Shown here piece by piece: positions 1-9,487 of a stretch of DNA of 64,000 nt. The translations under genes and the position numbers were made by a program. The first letter of the stretch is position 1. The number at the start of each line of letters is the position of its first letter. Under the pieces are notes generated by a model, which was not told the origin of the DNA, did no database searches, and was given only the letters and a program-made list of their open reading frames with translations. This DNA comes from Bacteroidetes bacterium HGW-Bacteroidetes-16 (GTDB taxonomy: Bacteria > Bacteroidota > Bacteroidia > Bacteroidales > F082), in the NCBI GenBank assembly GCA_002840975.1, contig PHDN01000002.1, positions 124,001 through 188,000 on the forward strand. The letters run 5' to 3'.

Positions 1-1738
1 CTGTAATCCGGCAATGGGTGGAGTTGCAAAAGGTCAAATTGTGCGTGAAATTGACGCCCTTGGTGGGTATTCAGGAATTGTCACCGACAAAACCATGATC
101 CAGTTCCGCATGCTAAACAAATCCAAAGGACCGGCTATGTGGAGCCCAAGGGCCCAAAGCGATCGTATGCTTTTTGCCTTGGAATGGAGACAAATGCTGG
201 AGAAAACTCCAAACCTGGACTTTTGGCAAGATACCGTTACTGAATTAATTCTTGAAGATAATCTGGTGACAGGCGTTGTTACTGGAATGGGTCATAGAAT
301 TTTTTCCAAAGCAGTAATCCTGACTGCTGGTACCTTTTTAAATGGTAAAATTCATATTGGACAAAAACAATTTGGAGGGGGCCGAATGGGAGACTCTCCT
401 TCTTATGGGATCACAGAGCAACTGTTTCATATTGGATTTGAAGCGGCACGACTTAAAACAGGAACTCCCGTTCGTGTTGACGGCCGTACGATCGATTTTT
501 CCAAAATGGAAGAACAAAAAGGGGATGAAAACCCTCAAAAATTTAGCTATACTGATACTCCACACTTAGCTCAACAGCGGAGTTGCTGGATAACCTATAC
601 TTCAAAAAAAGTACATGATATTTTGAGAATGGGCTTTTCTGATTCTCCTATGTTTGCAGGAAGAATTGAAGGAAAAGGACCCAGGTATTGTCCTTCGATT
701 GAAGATAAAATAGATCGATTTTACGATAAAACAAGACACCAATTGTTTGTAGAACCAGAGGGTTGGAATACCATAGAATATTATGTCAACGGATTTTCAT
801 CTTCTCTTCCAGATAATATCCAGCTACAAGCATTGCGTGAAATACCGGGATTTGAAAAAGCAAAAATATTCACACCAGGTTATGCTATAGAATACGACTA
901 CTTCCCTCCTACTCAGCTTAAAAATACACTTGAAACGAAACTGATTAATCACTTATATTTTGCAGGTCAAATAAATGGAACTACAGGATATGAAGAAGCA
1001 GCAGCTCAAGGAATCATAGCAGGAATCAACGCGCATTTAAAACTAAATGAAAAATTGCCTTTTGTGTTAAAACGTCAAGATGCTTACATTGGAGTGTTAA
1101 TAGATGATTTAGTTACCAAAGGCGTTGATGAACCTTATCGGCTTTTTACTTCCAGGGCTGAATACCGGACTTTGCTACGCCAGGACAATGCAGATATCCG
1201 GCTTACACCAAAAGGATATGATTTAGGATTGGCATCACAGGAAAGATTTGATAATGTAATTAAAAAGTATAACAAAATTACCGGGTTTATTCAATTTCTA
1301 AAAACAGAAGGTGTTGCACCAAAAGAAATAAATGATTGCCTCGAATCATTAGAGACCCCAATTTTACGACAACAAGTTAAAGCCTCCGATATCCTTCTTA
1401 GGCCCCAGGTTAACCTCTTTGACCTCATTGAGTCTGTTAAATCTATAAAAACTTATGTTAATACACATCAGCTTAATAAAGAAGAAATAGAAGCGACTGA
1501 AATCCATATTAAATACGAGGGATATATTCAAAAAGAATCAGACGTGGCTGACAAATTATCCAAATTGGAGAATATTTTAATCAATGACAATTTTAATTTT
1601 CACCAACTCCAATCCCTATCCACAGAGGCCAGGCAAAAACTAACCAAAATTCGTCCTTCTACTATCGGTCAAGCATCCAGGATTAGTGGTGTATCCCCGT
1701 CGGATATCAATGTATTGCTTGTGTTTTTTGGTAGATAA
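1..1738 (+). CDS. mnmG: tRNA U34 carboxymethylaminomethyl synthesis enzyme MnmG (GidA), 5' end outside window
   Basis: MnmG binds FAD and NADH and, with MnmE, installs (carboxymethyl)aminomethyl on U34 of certain tRNAs in the cytoplasm. The reading frame is already open at base 2 (residues CNPAMGG), so the N-terminal FAD-binding glycine motif lies upstream of the window. What is visible matches the family: [11 protein letters not shown] at the start, [11 protein letters not shown], the conserved stretch [19 protein letters not shown], and the helical C-terminal MnmE-binding domain with [17 protein letters not shown] near the stop. About 578 residues are present of a usual 620 or so. The next gene follows within 30 bases, with a parS site between them. 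Identification is secure; only the 5' boundary is missing. Confidence 0.96.
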   Translation, partial: CNPAMGGVAKGQIVREIDALGGYSGIVTDKTMIQFRMLNKSKGPAMWSPRAQSDRMLFALEWRQMLEKTPNLDFWQDTVTELILEDNLVTGVVTGMGHRIFSKAVILTAGTFLNGKIHIGQKQFGGGRMGDSPSYGITEQLFHIGFEAARLKTGTPVRVDGRTIDFSKMEEQKGDENPQKFSYTDTPHLAQQRSCWITYTSKKVHDILRMGFSDSPMFAGRIEGKGPRYCPSIEDKIDRFYDKTRHQLFVEPEGWNTIEYYVNGFSSSLPDNIQLQALREIPGFEKAKIFTPGYAIEYDYFPPTQLKNTLETKLINHLYFAGQINGTTGYEEAAAQGIIAGINAHLKLNEKLPFVLKRQDAYIGVLIDDLVTKGVDEPYRLFTSRAEYRTLLRQDNADIRLTPKGYDLGLASQERFDNVIKKYNKITGFIQFLKTEGVAPKEINDCLESLETPILRQQVKASDILLRPQVNLFDLIESVKSIKTYVNTHQLNKEEIEATEIHIKYEGYIQKESDVADKLSKLENILINDNFNFHQLQSLSTEARQKLTKIRPSTIGQASRISGVSPSDINVLLVFFGR

Positions 1739-1744
1739 TCCAAT

Positions 1745-1760
1745 TGTTTCACGTGAAACA
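1745..1760. promoter_or_regulatory. parS: parS centromere-like site (ParB binding)
   Basis: The 16 bases TGTTTCACGTGAAACA form a perfect palindrome identical to the widely conserved chromosomal parS consensus bound by ParB. The site lies between the mnmG stop and the first ATG of the methyltransferase gene. It can be translated as FHVKH from an upstream TTG, which is an annotation artefact. Chromosomal parS sites usually cluster near the replication origin, and gidA/mnmG is a classic origin-side gene, so location and sequence agree. ParA/ParB genes are not in the window. Confidence 0.9.
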
Positions 1761-1767
1761 TCATAAA

Positions 1768-2649
1768 ATGAAATCAACAAATGTATGCCCGGTATGCGGT
1801 TCTTTTGATATAAATCTTTTCTTGAAGACAAAAGATTATTTCCTGACAAAAGAAGAATTTTCTCTACTAAAATGTGATCAATGCGGCTACCTCTCAACCG
1901 ATCCCGTTCCGACAGAAAAAGAGCTTCCAAAATATTATAACTCAGATCAATATCTTTCGCATACCGCTGCAAATAAAGGGGTATTAAACCGCATATATGA
2001 GGTTCTCCGAACAATCAATATTAAAAGGAAATATACGCTTATTAAATCCTACAAACCGATTGGTTCCATATTAGATATAGGTTGCGGCACAGGTGAACTT
2101 CTTAATTATTTTTCAAGTCATCACTGGTCCACTAAAGGTATTGAGCCAAACAGGGAAGCAAGAGAATTAGCACAAAACTCCTATCATTTGGATGTTGATG
2201 ATGAACCTCAATTGTCGAATTTTTCACCTGAAAGTTATGATGTTATTTCAATGTGGCACGTTTTAGAACACGTTCCCGATATTAATCAAAGAATAATTCA
2301 GGTTATTAAACTACTTAAACGAGATGGAATCATAATGATCGCACTGCCGAATAACAACTCATTTGATTCAATGAAATATGGAGCTTTTTGGGCTGGGCTG
2401 GATGTTCCCCGGCATCTTCACCATTTTAACCCATCATCATTCTCTGTTTTGGCAAAAAAACACAAATTGAAAATTATTGATATCATTCCAATGAAAATGG
2501 ATGCCTACTATGTAAGTCTGCTGAGTGAAAAATACCAAAATAATTCTTTCCCTGTTTTTAGGGCATTCATAACAGGATTCATTTCAAATCTTAAAGGCGC
2601 TAAATCGAATAACTATTCAAGCATGATTTTTGTAATGAAAAAGGAATAA
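1768..2649 (+). CDS. Class I SAM-dependent methyltransferase with N-terminal zinc ribbon
   Basis: A 293-residue protein when started at the ATG at 1768. The longer frame from TTG 1744 only adds a translated parS site and is rejected. Cys7/Cys10 (CPVCG) and Cys36/Cys39 (CDQCG) form a probable zinc ribbon. ILDIGCGTG at residues 101-109 is motif I of class I methyltransferases, and SMWHVLEHV is a motif typical of the Methyltransf_11/23 groups. The ribbon-plus-methyltransferase layout is common among enzymes of sugar or polysaccharide modification, but the substrate cannot be read from the sequence. It lies 9 bases ahead of the large histidine kinase, so co-transcription is likely. Confidence 0.85.
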   Translation: MKSTNVCPVCGSFDINLFLKTKDYFLTKEEFSLLKCDQCGYLSTDPVPTEKELPKYYNSDQYLSHTAANKGVLNRIYEVLRTINIKRKYTLIKSYKPIGSILDIGCGTGELLNYFSSHHWSTKGIEPNREARELAQNSYHLDVDDEPQLSNFSPESYDVISMWHVLEHVPDINQRIIQVIKLLKRDGIIMIALPNNNSFDSMKYGAFWAGLDVPRHLHHFNPSSFSVLAKKHKLKIIDIIPMKMDAYYVSLLSEKYQNNSFPVFRAFITGFISNLKGAKSNNYSSMIFVMKKE

Positions 2650-2658
2650 CGACCTGCA

Positions 2659-5600
2659 ATGGGCTTTATGAGTAAAAATATCGTCAATATTATTACAGAT
2701 AGAAGAAATTATCTTCCATTAATTTCTATCTTACTCATGATCGCTTTATTAATTTTCAATCAATTCTTAAAAAAGGAATATTCGGTAGGCAAATTAAAGA
2801 GTGAACTTTCGTATTATATTGATAACGAGCTATTTAAAATTACAAAAGTAAACGATTCACTTCGCTTAGCACTAGAAAAGGATGCTCAATTTTCATGGAA
2901 TAATCTTAATAATATAACTAATTCCGCAAAGCTCGGATGTTACATTTATCATCAGGATAGTCTCTGCTATTGGAATACATACACCGTTACTCAAAACATT
3001 CCACTTATATTCAATTCTCAGAAAGATACCATTGTAAAATTAAACAATGGAATCTATTTAATCCATCAGCAATTTTTACATTCTTACTTAATTATCACAT
3101 TTAAGGCGCTCCAATATGAATATCAAGTTGAGAACTCATTTCTTAAACCATCAGTTAATCCAGAAATTGCAGTTTGCGATCAGGTAAATTTTTGTTTGGA
3201 TAATGAGTTTGAGGACAATTCAATTTTGATTGAAAGAAGGGGTATTTACAAGCTGTATGGAGTACCGAAAAAAACAATTGTACTTAACAAGACAGATCTG
3301 TTGTTTCTTTACGCTTTGTACTTACTGATGTATGCACTTATCATATTAACCACTTTATCACTATTCAGGCGACTTCATATTTTTTCAAATTCAAAACTAC
3401 TGTTTTATATCAGCTTCGTAATTAGTTTGATTATGATCCGATTAGCTGACTATTACTTACACTTTTTACCTCTTCTTAAAAATAGTACTCTTTTCACCAC
3501 CTCCATTTCACCTATTTCCTTTTTTGAATTTCCGGGAAATATCATTACCAATTCTCTGCTTTTCTTCTTAATATCCTATCTTTTGATAAACGACTTAAAA
3601 CCACCGTGGTATAGAGTAAAATCTGTATACCGTATAATTGGTTATTTTTTAGTCACTTGGTCTGTGGCCATTCTCGTTTCCTACTTTATATTAAGCATAT
3701 TATTATACAACGAATATACATTTATCACCACTTTTAATGAAAATTATCAACCAGAGTGGATTCTTTTAGTCATTGTTTTATTTTCAAATGGAATTTTGTT
3801 TTTTCTACTTTCCGGTTTTTCAATAATTAATCGTCGGCAACCGCTCAAAAAGCTTTACCTTTTTATCGTCCCCTTTTTATTTCTTCCATTTATTTTTATA
3901 TTCAAAGATGAACTTTTCGCCATATCTATAGTTACATGGCTGATGGTAACTATCGCATTTTTAATTGGTTCAACCACCAATCGTTTTCGCTCCTCTATTT
4001 TAGAAGTCTTACTTTTATTGATGCTGTTAGCTGGAGCAAGTGCCTGGATTATTAACAAAACCATTGACGTTAAGGCAAAGAAAATGCAAGAGTTTACGGC
4101 TCAAATGTTATCGCAAAAAAACGACCCATTATTAGAATACGAATTTTCGCTAATGGCAAATAATATTGAACAAGATGATCAACTAAAATCCCTTCTTTCA
4201 TCTGAAACAGAAACGAATCCATTGCTTATCGAGCAATTGCTGATAAATAAATACTTTAACTCAGTATTTGAAAAATACAAAATTCAGATTACGGTTTGCG
4301 ACTCATCAGATCTTTTAGAAATTCAAAATGAAAAGAATCCTATTTCATGTACATCATTTTTTAACGAGTTTAAAACCCAGTCAGGAACTCCGGTTCTTGA
4401 TTCTACATTATACCTAATGGATACTCATACAGAAAATATCTATTACCTGGGTATATTAACATTCAAGTTAAAGAATAACTCTGTTAAAAGAGTATACCTT
4501 GAAATTGTAGCGACCTATGTTCCGGAAGGAATTGGATATCCGGGACTGCTAATTGATCAAAGGGCTCAGGCATATAACCTTACCAACCTTTCCTACGCTC
4601 GATACTATAATGGAACTCTTTTCTACAAATTTGGAGACTATCATTACCCGATTATCCTTTCTCTGGAAAACTCAAAATTGACAGATGTATTTTATAATTC
4701 CAATGGTTATCGACATTATATCATTTCAATCACGAACGAAGAGAATGTTATTGTCAGCCAATCCGTGAAAAGTAACAATATGATACTCTTCCCTTTTTCG
4801 ACGCTCTTTTTGCTTTTTGCTTTAACAGCCTCCATTTTATATACAATTAAGTTTATAATTAAAAATGGATTGATTCATTCTGTTACATTCAGGAACAAAC
4901 TTCAATTATTTATCATTGGTACAATCATTTTTACAATTGCATTACTGGCTGTGGTAACTTTGATTTTTATGAAAAACAACGCCATTGATGAAACAAAGAA
5001 ACAACTTGAAGAAAAAACATATTCTGTTTTCATCGAGTTACAACATAAATTAGCAAATGAAATAACATTTTCAGCAGTAGAAAATGTCCAGCTTGAAACC
5101 TTACTTAAAAAATTCTCACAAGTGTTTTTTTCCGACATTAATCTTTTCGAACCATCAGGAAAACTTGCTGCCACATCGCGTCCGGAGATGGAAGAAAAGG
5201 GCCTATTGTCGAAGGTTATAAATCCAGCAGCCTATCAAGCAATCATGATCAATCACCAGCCTTCGTTTATTACAGAGGAAAAAATTGGATCGTTGACATA
5301 TTACTCTTCATATTTGCCCCTGTTTCTTTCACAAAATAAACCCCAGGCCATTATCAATCTTCCGTATTTCGCACGTCAATCAGAAATATCACAAACCTAT
5401 TTCGGTTTGCTTGCTACTTTCATTAACCTGGCAGTATTGATTGGAATCATCGGAACAATTCTAACGCTCATCATCTCGAGATTTCTCACACGACCACTCT
5501 TTATGCTTAAACAACGTATGGCCGCCATACAAATAGATAAACCCAACAAAATGATCTATTGGCATAACAACGACGAAATAGGTGCGTTGATCAATCAGTA

Positions 5601-6327
5601 TAATTTGATGGTGGAGAAGCTGGAAGTGAGTGCAGAGCTTTTGAAACATTCTGAAAGAGAAAGTACCTGGCGCGAAATGGCCCGGCAAATCGCCCATGAA
5701 ATAAAAAACCCACTCACACCAATGAAGCTAAATGTTCAGTATTTAGAAAAAGCATATCAGGAAAACCAACTTGATTTTCCACAAAAAATAGGCTCCATAA
5801 CCAAATCTTTAATTGAACAAATTGAAACTCTCAATAATGTAGCCAATATGTTTAGCGAAGTCGCTTCAACACAAACAAAAACTACAGAAGTAATTAATAT
5901 GGGAGACTTAATATCGGGAGTGGTAGAATTATTTATTAATCAGACTGATATCGTTTTTAATATTGATCTCTCGGCATCACCCTGCTATATAAATGCAGTA
6001 GAAAACGATATGATCAGGGTCATGAATAACCTAGTAAAAAATGCGGTTCAATCGTTTTCAAATCAAACAGAGAAAATAATAACGATCATTTGTAAAAGCG
6101 AGATGGACCAGTTGACTATTTCTATTTCAGACAATGGGAAAGGGATTGATGAAACAGCACAACAAAATATATTTAAACCCTATTTTACTACAAAAACAAG
6201 CGGAACCGGATTAGGTCTTGCCATTGTTAAATCAATCGTATTAGAAAGCAATGGGCGCATTTGGTTTATATCCAAACCTGGGCATGGTACAACCTTTACC
6301 ATGTCGTTTCCACAACTAAAAAAATAG
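2659..6327 (+). CDS. Large multi-pass NtrY-like sensor histidine kinase
   Basis: A 1222-residue membrane kinase (ATG 2659, alternative ATG 2668). One N-terminal helix (about residues 17-36) precedes an extracytoplasmic segment. A cluster of membrane helices spans roughly 215-465, a second extracytoplasmic region 470-705, helices near 710-735 and 748-770, a third outer loop 775-905, and a last helix near 915-940, followed by HAMP. The catalytic core is intact: phospho-acceptor His1013 in AHEIKNPLTP, N-box Asn1128, DNGKG at 1158-1162, and GTGLGL near 1182-1187. The HEIKNPLTP box and the HAMP-to-HisKA order resemble NtrY. It is much larger than usual kinases and no response regulator gene is adjacent, so its partner is unknown. 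The signal sensed cannot be inferred. Confidence 0.9.
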   Translation: MGFMSKNIVNIITDRRNYLPLISILLMIALLIFNQFLKKEYSVGKLKSELSYYIDNELFKITKVNDSLRLALEKDAQFSWNNLNNITNSAKLGCYIYHQDSLCYWNTYTVTQNIPLIFNSQKDTIVKLNNGIYLIHQQFLHSYLIITFKALQYEYQVENSFLKPSVNPEIAVCDQVNFCLDNEFEDNSILIERRGIYKLYGVPKKTIVLNKTDLLFLYALYLLMYALIILTTLSLFRRLHIFSNSKLLFYISFVISLIMIRLADYYLHFLPLLKNSTLFTTSISPISFFEFPGNIITNSLLFFLISYLLINDLKPPWYRVKSVYRIIGYFLVTWSVAILVSYFILSILLYNEYTFITTFNENYQPEWILLVIVLFSNGILFFLLSGFSIINRRQPLKKLYLFIVPFLFLPFIFIFKDELFAISIVTWLMVTIAFLIGSTTNRFRSSILEVLLLLMLLAGASAWIINKTIDVKAKKMQEFTAQMLSQKNDPLLEYEFSLMANNIEQDDQLKSLLSSETETNPLLIEQLLINKYFNSVFEKYKIQITVCDSSDLLEIQNEKNPISCTSFFNEFKTQSGTPVLDSTLYLMDTHTENIYYLGILTFKLKNNSVKRVYLEIVATYVPEGIGYPGLLIDQRAQAYNLTNLSYARYYNGTLFYKFGDYHYPIILSLENSKLTDVFYNSNGYRHYIISITNEENVIVSQSVKSNNMILFPFSTLFLLFALTASILYTIKFIIKNGLIHSVTFRNKLQLFIIGTIIFTIALLAVVTLIFMKNNAIDETKKQLEEKTYSVFIELQHKLANEITFSAVENVQLETLLKKFSQVFFSDINLFEPSGKLAATSRPEMEEKGLLSKVINPAAYQAIMINHQPSFITEEKIGSLTYYSSYLPLFLSQNKPQAIINLPYFARQSEISQTYFGLLATFINLAVLIGIIGTILTLIISRFLTRPLFMLKQRMAAIQIDKPNKMIYWHNNDEIGALINQYNLMVEKLEVSAELLKHSERESTWREMARQIAHEIKNPLTPMKLNVQYLEKAYQENQLDFPQKIGSITKSLIEQIETLNNVANMFSEVASTQTKTTEVINMGDLISGVVELFINQTDIVFNIDLSASPCYINAVENDMIRVMNNLVKNAVQSFSNQTEKIITIICKSEMDQLTISISDNGKGIDETAQQNIFKPYFTTKTSGTGLGLAIVKSIVLESNGRIWFISKPGHGTTFTMSFPQLKK

Positions 6328-6414
6328 GATTTGCAAGGATAATGTAAGAAATACTATATAATTCAGGTAAAACTATCATTAGCCAACCCTTTATCTCCAA
6401 GAGGTGAATTGTGC

Positions 6415-6422
6415 TACTTTTG
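6415..6422 (+). promoter_or_regulatory. Bacteroidota -7 box upstream of the flippase gene
   Basis: TACTTTTG matches the TAnnTTTG -7 element of the Bacteroidota primary sigma factor and ends 10 bases before the ATG at 6433. No clear TTG is seen at the expected -33 spacing, so support rests on the -7 box and its position. Confidence 0.4.
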
Positions 6423-6432
6423 ATCCGTGAAA

Positions 6433-7914
6433 ATGTCAATAAACCCGATTAAACGATTGGCCGGAGAAACGGCAATCTATGGTCTTGGAACGATGGTTCC
6501 CCGCTTTTTGAATTATCTTCTTGTTCCTTTTTATACCATCATGATATTCAATCAGTCAGAATATGGTCAGATAACTGTTCTGTATTCATGGGTCGCGTTG
6601 CTTTTGGTTCTGTTAACATACGGAATGGAGACTTCCTTTTTCAGGTTTGTAAGTAAAAGCGATAACGCTGCAGACGTTTTTAATACGGCAACAACGGCCT
6701 TATTAGTCACTTCTATTGTGTTTATTTTGTTGGTGGTGGTATTTACTCAACCCATTGCTCTAATCATCGATTATCCGGCAAATAAAGAATACATCTTATT
6801 CATTGGCCTTATCATAGCCATCGATGCATTTACAGCACTGCCTTTTGCTCAGCTGCGTCACCAAAATAAAGCCAGGCGATTTTCGACAATCCGTATATTA
6901 AGCGTTTTGCTGACCATCGCCTTTAATTTGATATTTCTGTGGGTCATCCCGAAAATAGCCGGAGATAGATTAATTGAATTACCTCTTTACAGAAGTACAA
7001 GCCTCGTGGCATTCGTATTCATCTCGAACACTTTGGGAAGCCTGGTAACTTTAGCGATGTTAACGCCAGAATTATCTTCATTTAAAATCACCATTAACTG
7101 GCCGTTATTACGAAAAATGTTAGCCTACGGACTGCCTATCCTGGTGATATCTTTAACTGGTATGATAAATGAAGTAGCGGATAAAATTCTCCTGAAGTAC
7201 TTTTTGCCGGATTCCTCGACAGCAGAGGCACAGCTTGGTATATATAGTGCCAGCTATAAACTGGCCATTATCATGATGCTTTTCATTCAAATGTTCAGGT
7301 ATGCAGCCGAACCATTTTTTTTTGCTGAAGCTGATAAAACAGATGCTAAAAACATATACAGTCAGGTAATGACCTACTTTGTTATTTTCTGTTGGATCAT
7401 TTTTTTGGGAGTAATGCTGTTTATTGACATATTCAAATACTTTATTGGACCCGGGTTTTGGGCGGGTCTGACAATTGTTCCGATTATTTTGGCAGCCAAG
7501 TTGTTTCTGGGTGTTTTTTATAATCTTTCTGTATGGTATAAGCTTACAAACAATACGCTCTATGGAGCCATTATTGCCATTGTTGGTAGCTTAATCACCA
7601 TCGTACTTAATGTTGTCTGGATACCAAAGTACGGTTATATTGGCGCGGCCTGGGCTAATTTTGCCTGTTATTTTGTTATTATGGCGATTTCATTTATTTG
7701 GGGTAGACAAGTTTATCGAATTGATTATCAATATAAAAGAATTGTTTTATACTCAATCCTGGCCATTGTTCTATATTTCGGATCAATGCTATTCTCCAAC
7801 ACACCATCTAATTTTCACCTTTTGGTTAATGCTTTCTTATTCATAGGTTTTGTATCGACAGCTTATTTTATTGAGAGTAAGAAAAACGGCCGTGTTAAAA
7901 AAAACGTCAATTAA
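6433..7914 (+). CDS. Polysaccharide/oligosaccharide flippase (Wzx-like, MOP superfamily)
   Basis: A 493-residue polytopic membrane protein with about 14 hydrophobic segments spread along its length. It begins MSINPIKRLAGETAIYGLG, the usual opening of RfbX/Wzx and MurJ-type exporters, followed by a long first helix with PRFLNYLLVPFYT. Such proteins flip undecaprenyl-linked sugar units across the inner membrane. ATG 6433 is preferred; a GTG at 6427 would add two residues and overlap the probable transcription start. It follows the kinase gene by about 100 bases and has its own -7 box. No sugar biosynthesis genes adjoin it, so the exported glycan is unknown; a role as a generic lipid-linked precursor flippase is possible. 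Confidence 0.86.
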   Translation: MSINPIKRLAGETAIYGLGTMVPRFLNYLLVPFYTIMIFNQSEYGQITVLYSWVALLLVLLTYGMETSFFRFVSKSDNAADVFNTATTALLVTSIVFILLVVVFTQPIALIIDYPANKEYILFIGLIIAIDAFTALPFAQLRHQNKARRFSTIRILSVLLTIAFNLIFLWVIPKIAGDRLIELPLYRSTSLVAFVFISNTLGSLVTLAMLTPELSSFKITINWPLLRKMLAYGLPILVISLTGMINEVADKILLKYFLPDSSTAEAQLGIYSASYKLAIIMMLFIQMFRYAAEPFFFAEADKTDAKNIYSQVMTYFVIFCWIIFLGVMLFIDIFKYFIGPGFWAGLTIVPIILAAKLFLGVFYNLSVWYKLTNNTLYGAIIAIVGSLITIVLNVVWIPKYGYIGAAWANFACYFVIMAISFIWGRQVYRIDYQYKRIVLYSILAIVLYFGSMLFSNTPSNFHLLVNAFLFIGFVSTAYFIESKKNGRVKKNVN

Positions 7915-7937
7915 TTAACTGATGTTAATCCATTCCT

Positions 7938-7945
7938 TAACTTTG
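7938..7945 (+). promoter_or_regulatory. -7 box upstream of first tandem paralogue
   Basis: TAACTTTG matches TAnnTTTG and lies about 65 bases before the chosen ATG at 8010. A start codon assigned upstream at 7956 would sit almost on the transcription start, which favours the later ATG. No -33 TTG was found. Confidence 0.35.
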
Positions 7946-8009
7946 TGCTCTGGTTTTGTGCCAGATATTAATGAATGGCCAATATTCTATAAACCAAATT
8001 GTGTTCTTT

Positions 8010-8630
8010 ATGTTCTCGTTTTTTAGCAAATTTAAAAAGAAACCGCTTGAAAGGAATTCAGCATTTTACTATCGTGAAAATCAAATTCAAAATGTTGATG
8101 ATTTAAAGACCGTTTTTAACAAAAAGGTTTCTGTTTTAACAAAACACCCAATCCTTTATCAAGGATTGACTCTCGACAAAATATTAGCTGTGGAGCGCGA
8201 AAAACAATTTGCTGAAGAATCCTTTATGCTTGATCACAACGAGGTAATACCCGGTCACTTCATCTTTTTTTACAAAAAAAGTGTAGAAAAATATGCCCTG
8301 TTGATGCAGTTGCACTTCATCAACAATACTTTCATTTTTGCAAATACCAAAGTCGGTTCCGAGTCGATCGTTTCAGATAAAGACAAACAAAAAATTTCGG
8401 ATCAATTGCTACACCATTATCCGGATGTGGTAGTTCCATATAACACTTTTGAATATGAATTTATGGATACACAAGGGAATATCATTTCTACAAGAGACCA
8501 TATTTATTTGTATATCAGCTATTATGCCAATAATCCAGCAGTTGAGAAAATAAAGCAACTGTCTGAGAATATTATTTCTGCTAAATTCAGTAGAAATGAA
8601 GGTGCCGATAAGCTGGATAAATTTATTTAA
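8010..8630 (+). CDS. Unknown 206-residue protein, first of a tandem paralogous pair
   Basis: Not recognised. The ATG at 8010 is chosen over an upstream GTG/ATG extension because it gives exactly 206 residues, the same length as the neighbouring paralogue, with an ungapped alignment from the first Met (roughly 55% identity by hand count). The protein starts with a short basic, aromatic segment (MFSFFSKFKKK) and has no signal peptide or convincing membrane helix, so it is probably cytoplasmic. Conserved blocks shared with the paralogue are LYQGLTLDKI (about 49-58), QLHFI (100-104), and an identical 23-residue block at 147-169 containing EFMDTQGNIIST. The function is unknown; the strong C-terminal conservation suggests a binding surface. 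Confidence 0.8.
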   Translation: MFSFFSKFKKKPLERNSAFYYRENQIQNVDDLKTVFNKKVSVLTKHPILYQGLTLDKILAVEREKQFAEESFMLDHNEVIPGHFIFFYKKSVEKYALLMQLHFINNTFIFANTKVGSESIVSDKDKQKISDQLLHHYPDVVVPYNTFEYEFMDTQGNIISTRDHIYLYISYYANNPAVEKIKQLSENIISAKFSRNEGADKLDKFI

Positions 8631-8673
8631 TAATTATTTAACAAAAATAGAGTACTACATTATAATTAATTTT

Positions 8674-8681
8674 TAGTTTTG
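8674..8681 (+). promoter_or_regulatory. -7 box upstream of second tandem paralogue
   Basis: TAGTTTTG matches TAnnTTTG, 57 bases before the ATG at 8739. Each paralogue therefore appears to have its own promoter. No -33 TTG was found. Confidence 0.35.
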
Positions 8682-8738
8682 TCTTGCTGAATGTGATATT
8701 CTTTGTCATGTTGCCGAATAACCTAACTTGATATAATT

Positions 8739-9359
8739 ATGCTCTCTCTATTTGGTAAACCTAAAAACAAATCTCTCACAACAAATTCATCACAGTACCA
8801 CCGTGAGAATAACATTCTCATTTTTGATGATTTAAAGGCGGTTTTAAACAAAAAGACAAACATTATAACCAAAAATCAAATTCTTTATCAAGGGCTCACG
8901 CTGGATAAAATAAATATGAAAGAGCTTGAAAAGTATTTTGACAAAGAAACATTTTTACTCGATCACACTGATAAAATTCGAGGGCACAAAGTATATTTTT
9001 ATAGAAAAAATGTTGAAAACTACAAGCTGACCATTCAGTTACATTTTATTGAAGATATTTTCTTTTACGCTTCAACAAAAGTGAGTTCCGAGTCACAGGT
9101 AACAGATAAAGACAAGAAAAAAATATGTGCCACATTGCTTAGTCACTATCCTGATATACCCATCTCAACAGATTCGTTTGAATATGAATTTATGGATACG
9201 CAGGGAAATATCATTTCCACCAGAGACCATATTTATTTGTATATTAACTACTATGCCAATAATACAGCGGTTGATAGACTTAGAAAAATGGTTGAAAACC
9301 CTGACTTTACGGTAACCTCAGTTCAAGCAAATGAAGAAAAACTTGAAAATTTTTTATAA
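8739..9359 (+). CDS. Unknown 206-residue protein, second of a tandem paralogous pair
   Basis: Not recognised as a named family. It aligns without gaps to the preceding 206-residue protein from Met1 to the last residue, with the block at 147-169 identical. Divergence is concentrated in the N-terminal 50 residues and the last 35. The DNA over the conserved block differs mainly at third codon positions, which indicates purifying selection on the protein and not a very recent copy. There is no signal peptide or membrane segment. A 7-bp stem terminator follows at 9432. The pair stands between a flippase gene and hemW on the same strand, without an obvious functional link. Confidence 0.85.
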   Translation: MLSLFGKPKNKSLTTNSSQYHRENNILIFDDLKAVLNKKTNIITKNQILYQGLTLDKINMKELEKYFDKETFLLDHTDKIRGHKVYFYRKNVENYKLTIQLHFIEDIFFYASTKVSSESQVTDKDKKKICATLLSHYPDIPISTDSFEYEFMDTQGNIISTRDHIYLYINYYANNTAVDRLRKMVENPDFTVTSVQANEEKLENFL

Positions 9360-9431
9360 TTTTCCTTGTAATATGTATTTTTGATTTGTATTCTTTTCTT
9401 CGTTTAATTTTATTTATTCAATTCCAATTGT

Positions 9432-9449
9432 CCTGATTTCTTAATCAGG
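9432..9449 (+). terminator. Rho-independent terminator after the tandem paralogues
   Basis: CCTGATT and AATCAGG pair perfectly (7 bp) around a TCTT loop, followed on the plus strand by a T-rich run (TATTTTACTTATTTT). It separates the second paralogue from hemW. Confidence 0.7.
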
Positions 9450-9487
9450 TATTTTACTTATTTTGCAGAAAAACTGATTCCTTCACT

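Noticed and set aside
1744-1767. TTG start giving the methyltransferase an N-terminal FHVKH extension
   Set aside because: These bases are the parS palindrome; the family-like zinc ribbon begins right after ATG 1768.
1640-2014. Minus-strand frame across the mnmG end and methyltransferase start
   Set aside because: Antisense to two well-supported genes and to parS, with no recognisable domain.
7956-8009. Eighteen-residue N-terminal extension of the first tandem paralogue
   Set aside because: Removing it gives exactly the length and alignment of the second paralogue, and the extension overlaps the promoter zone.
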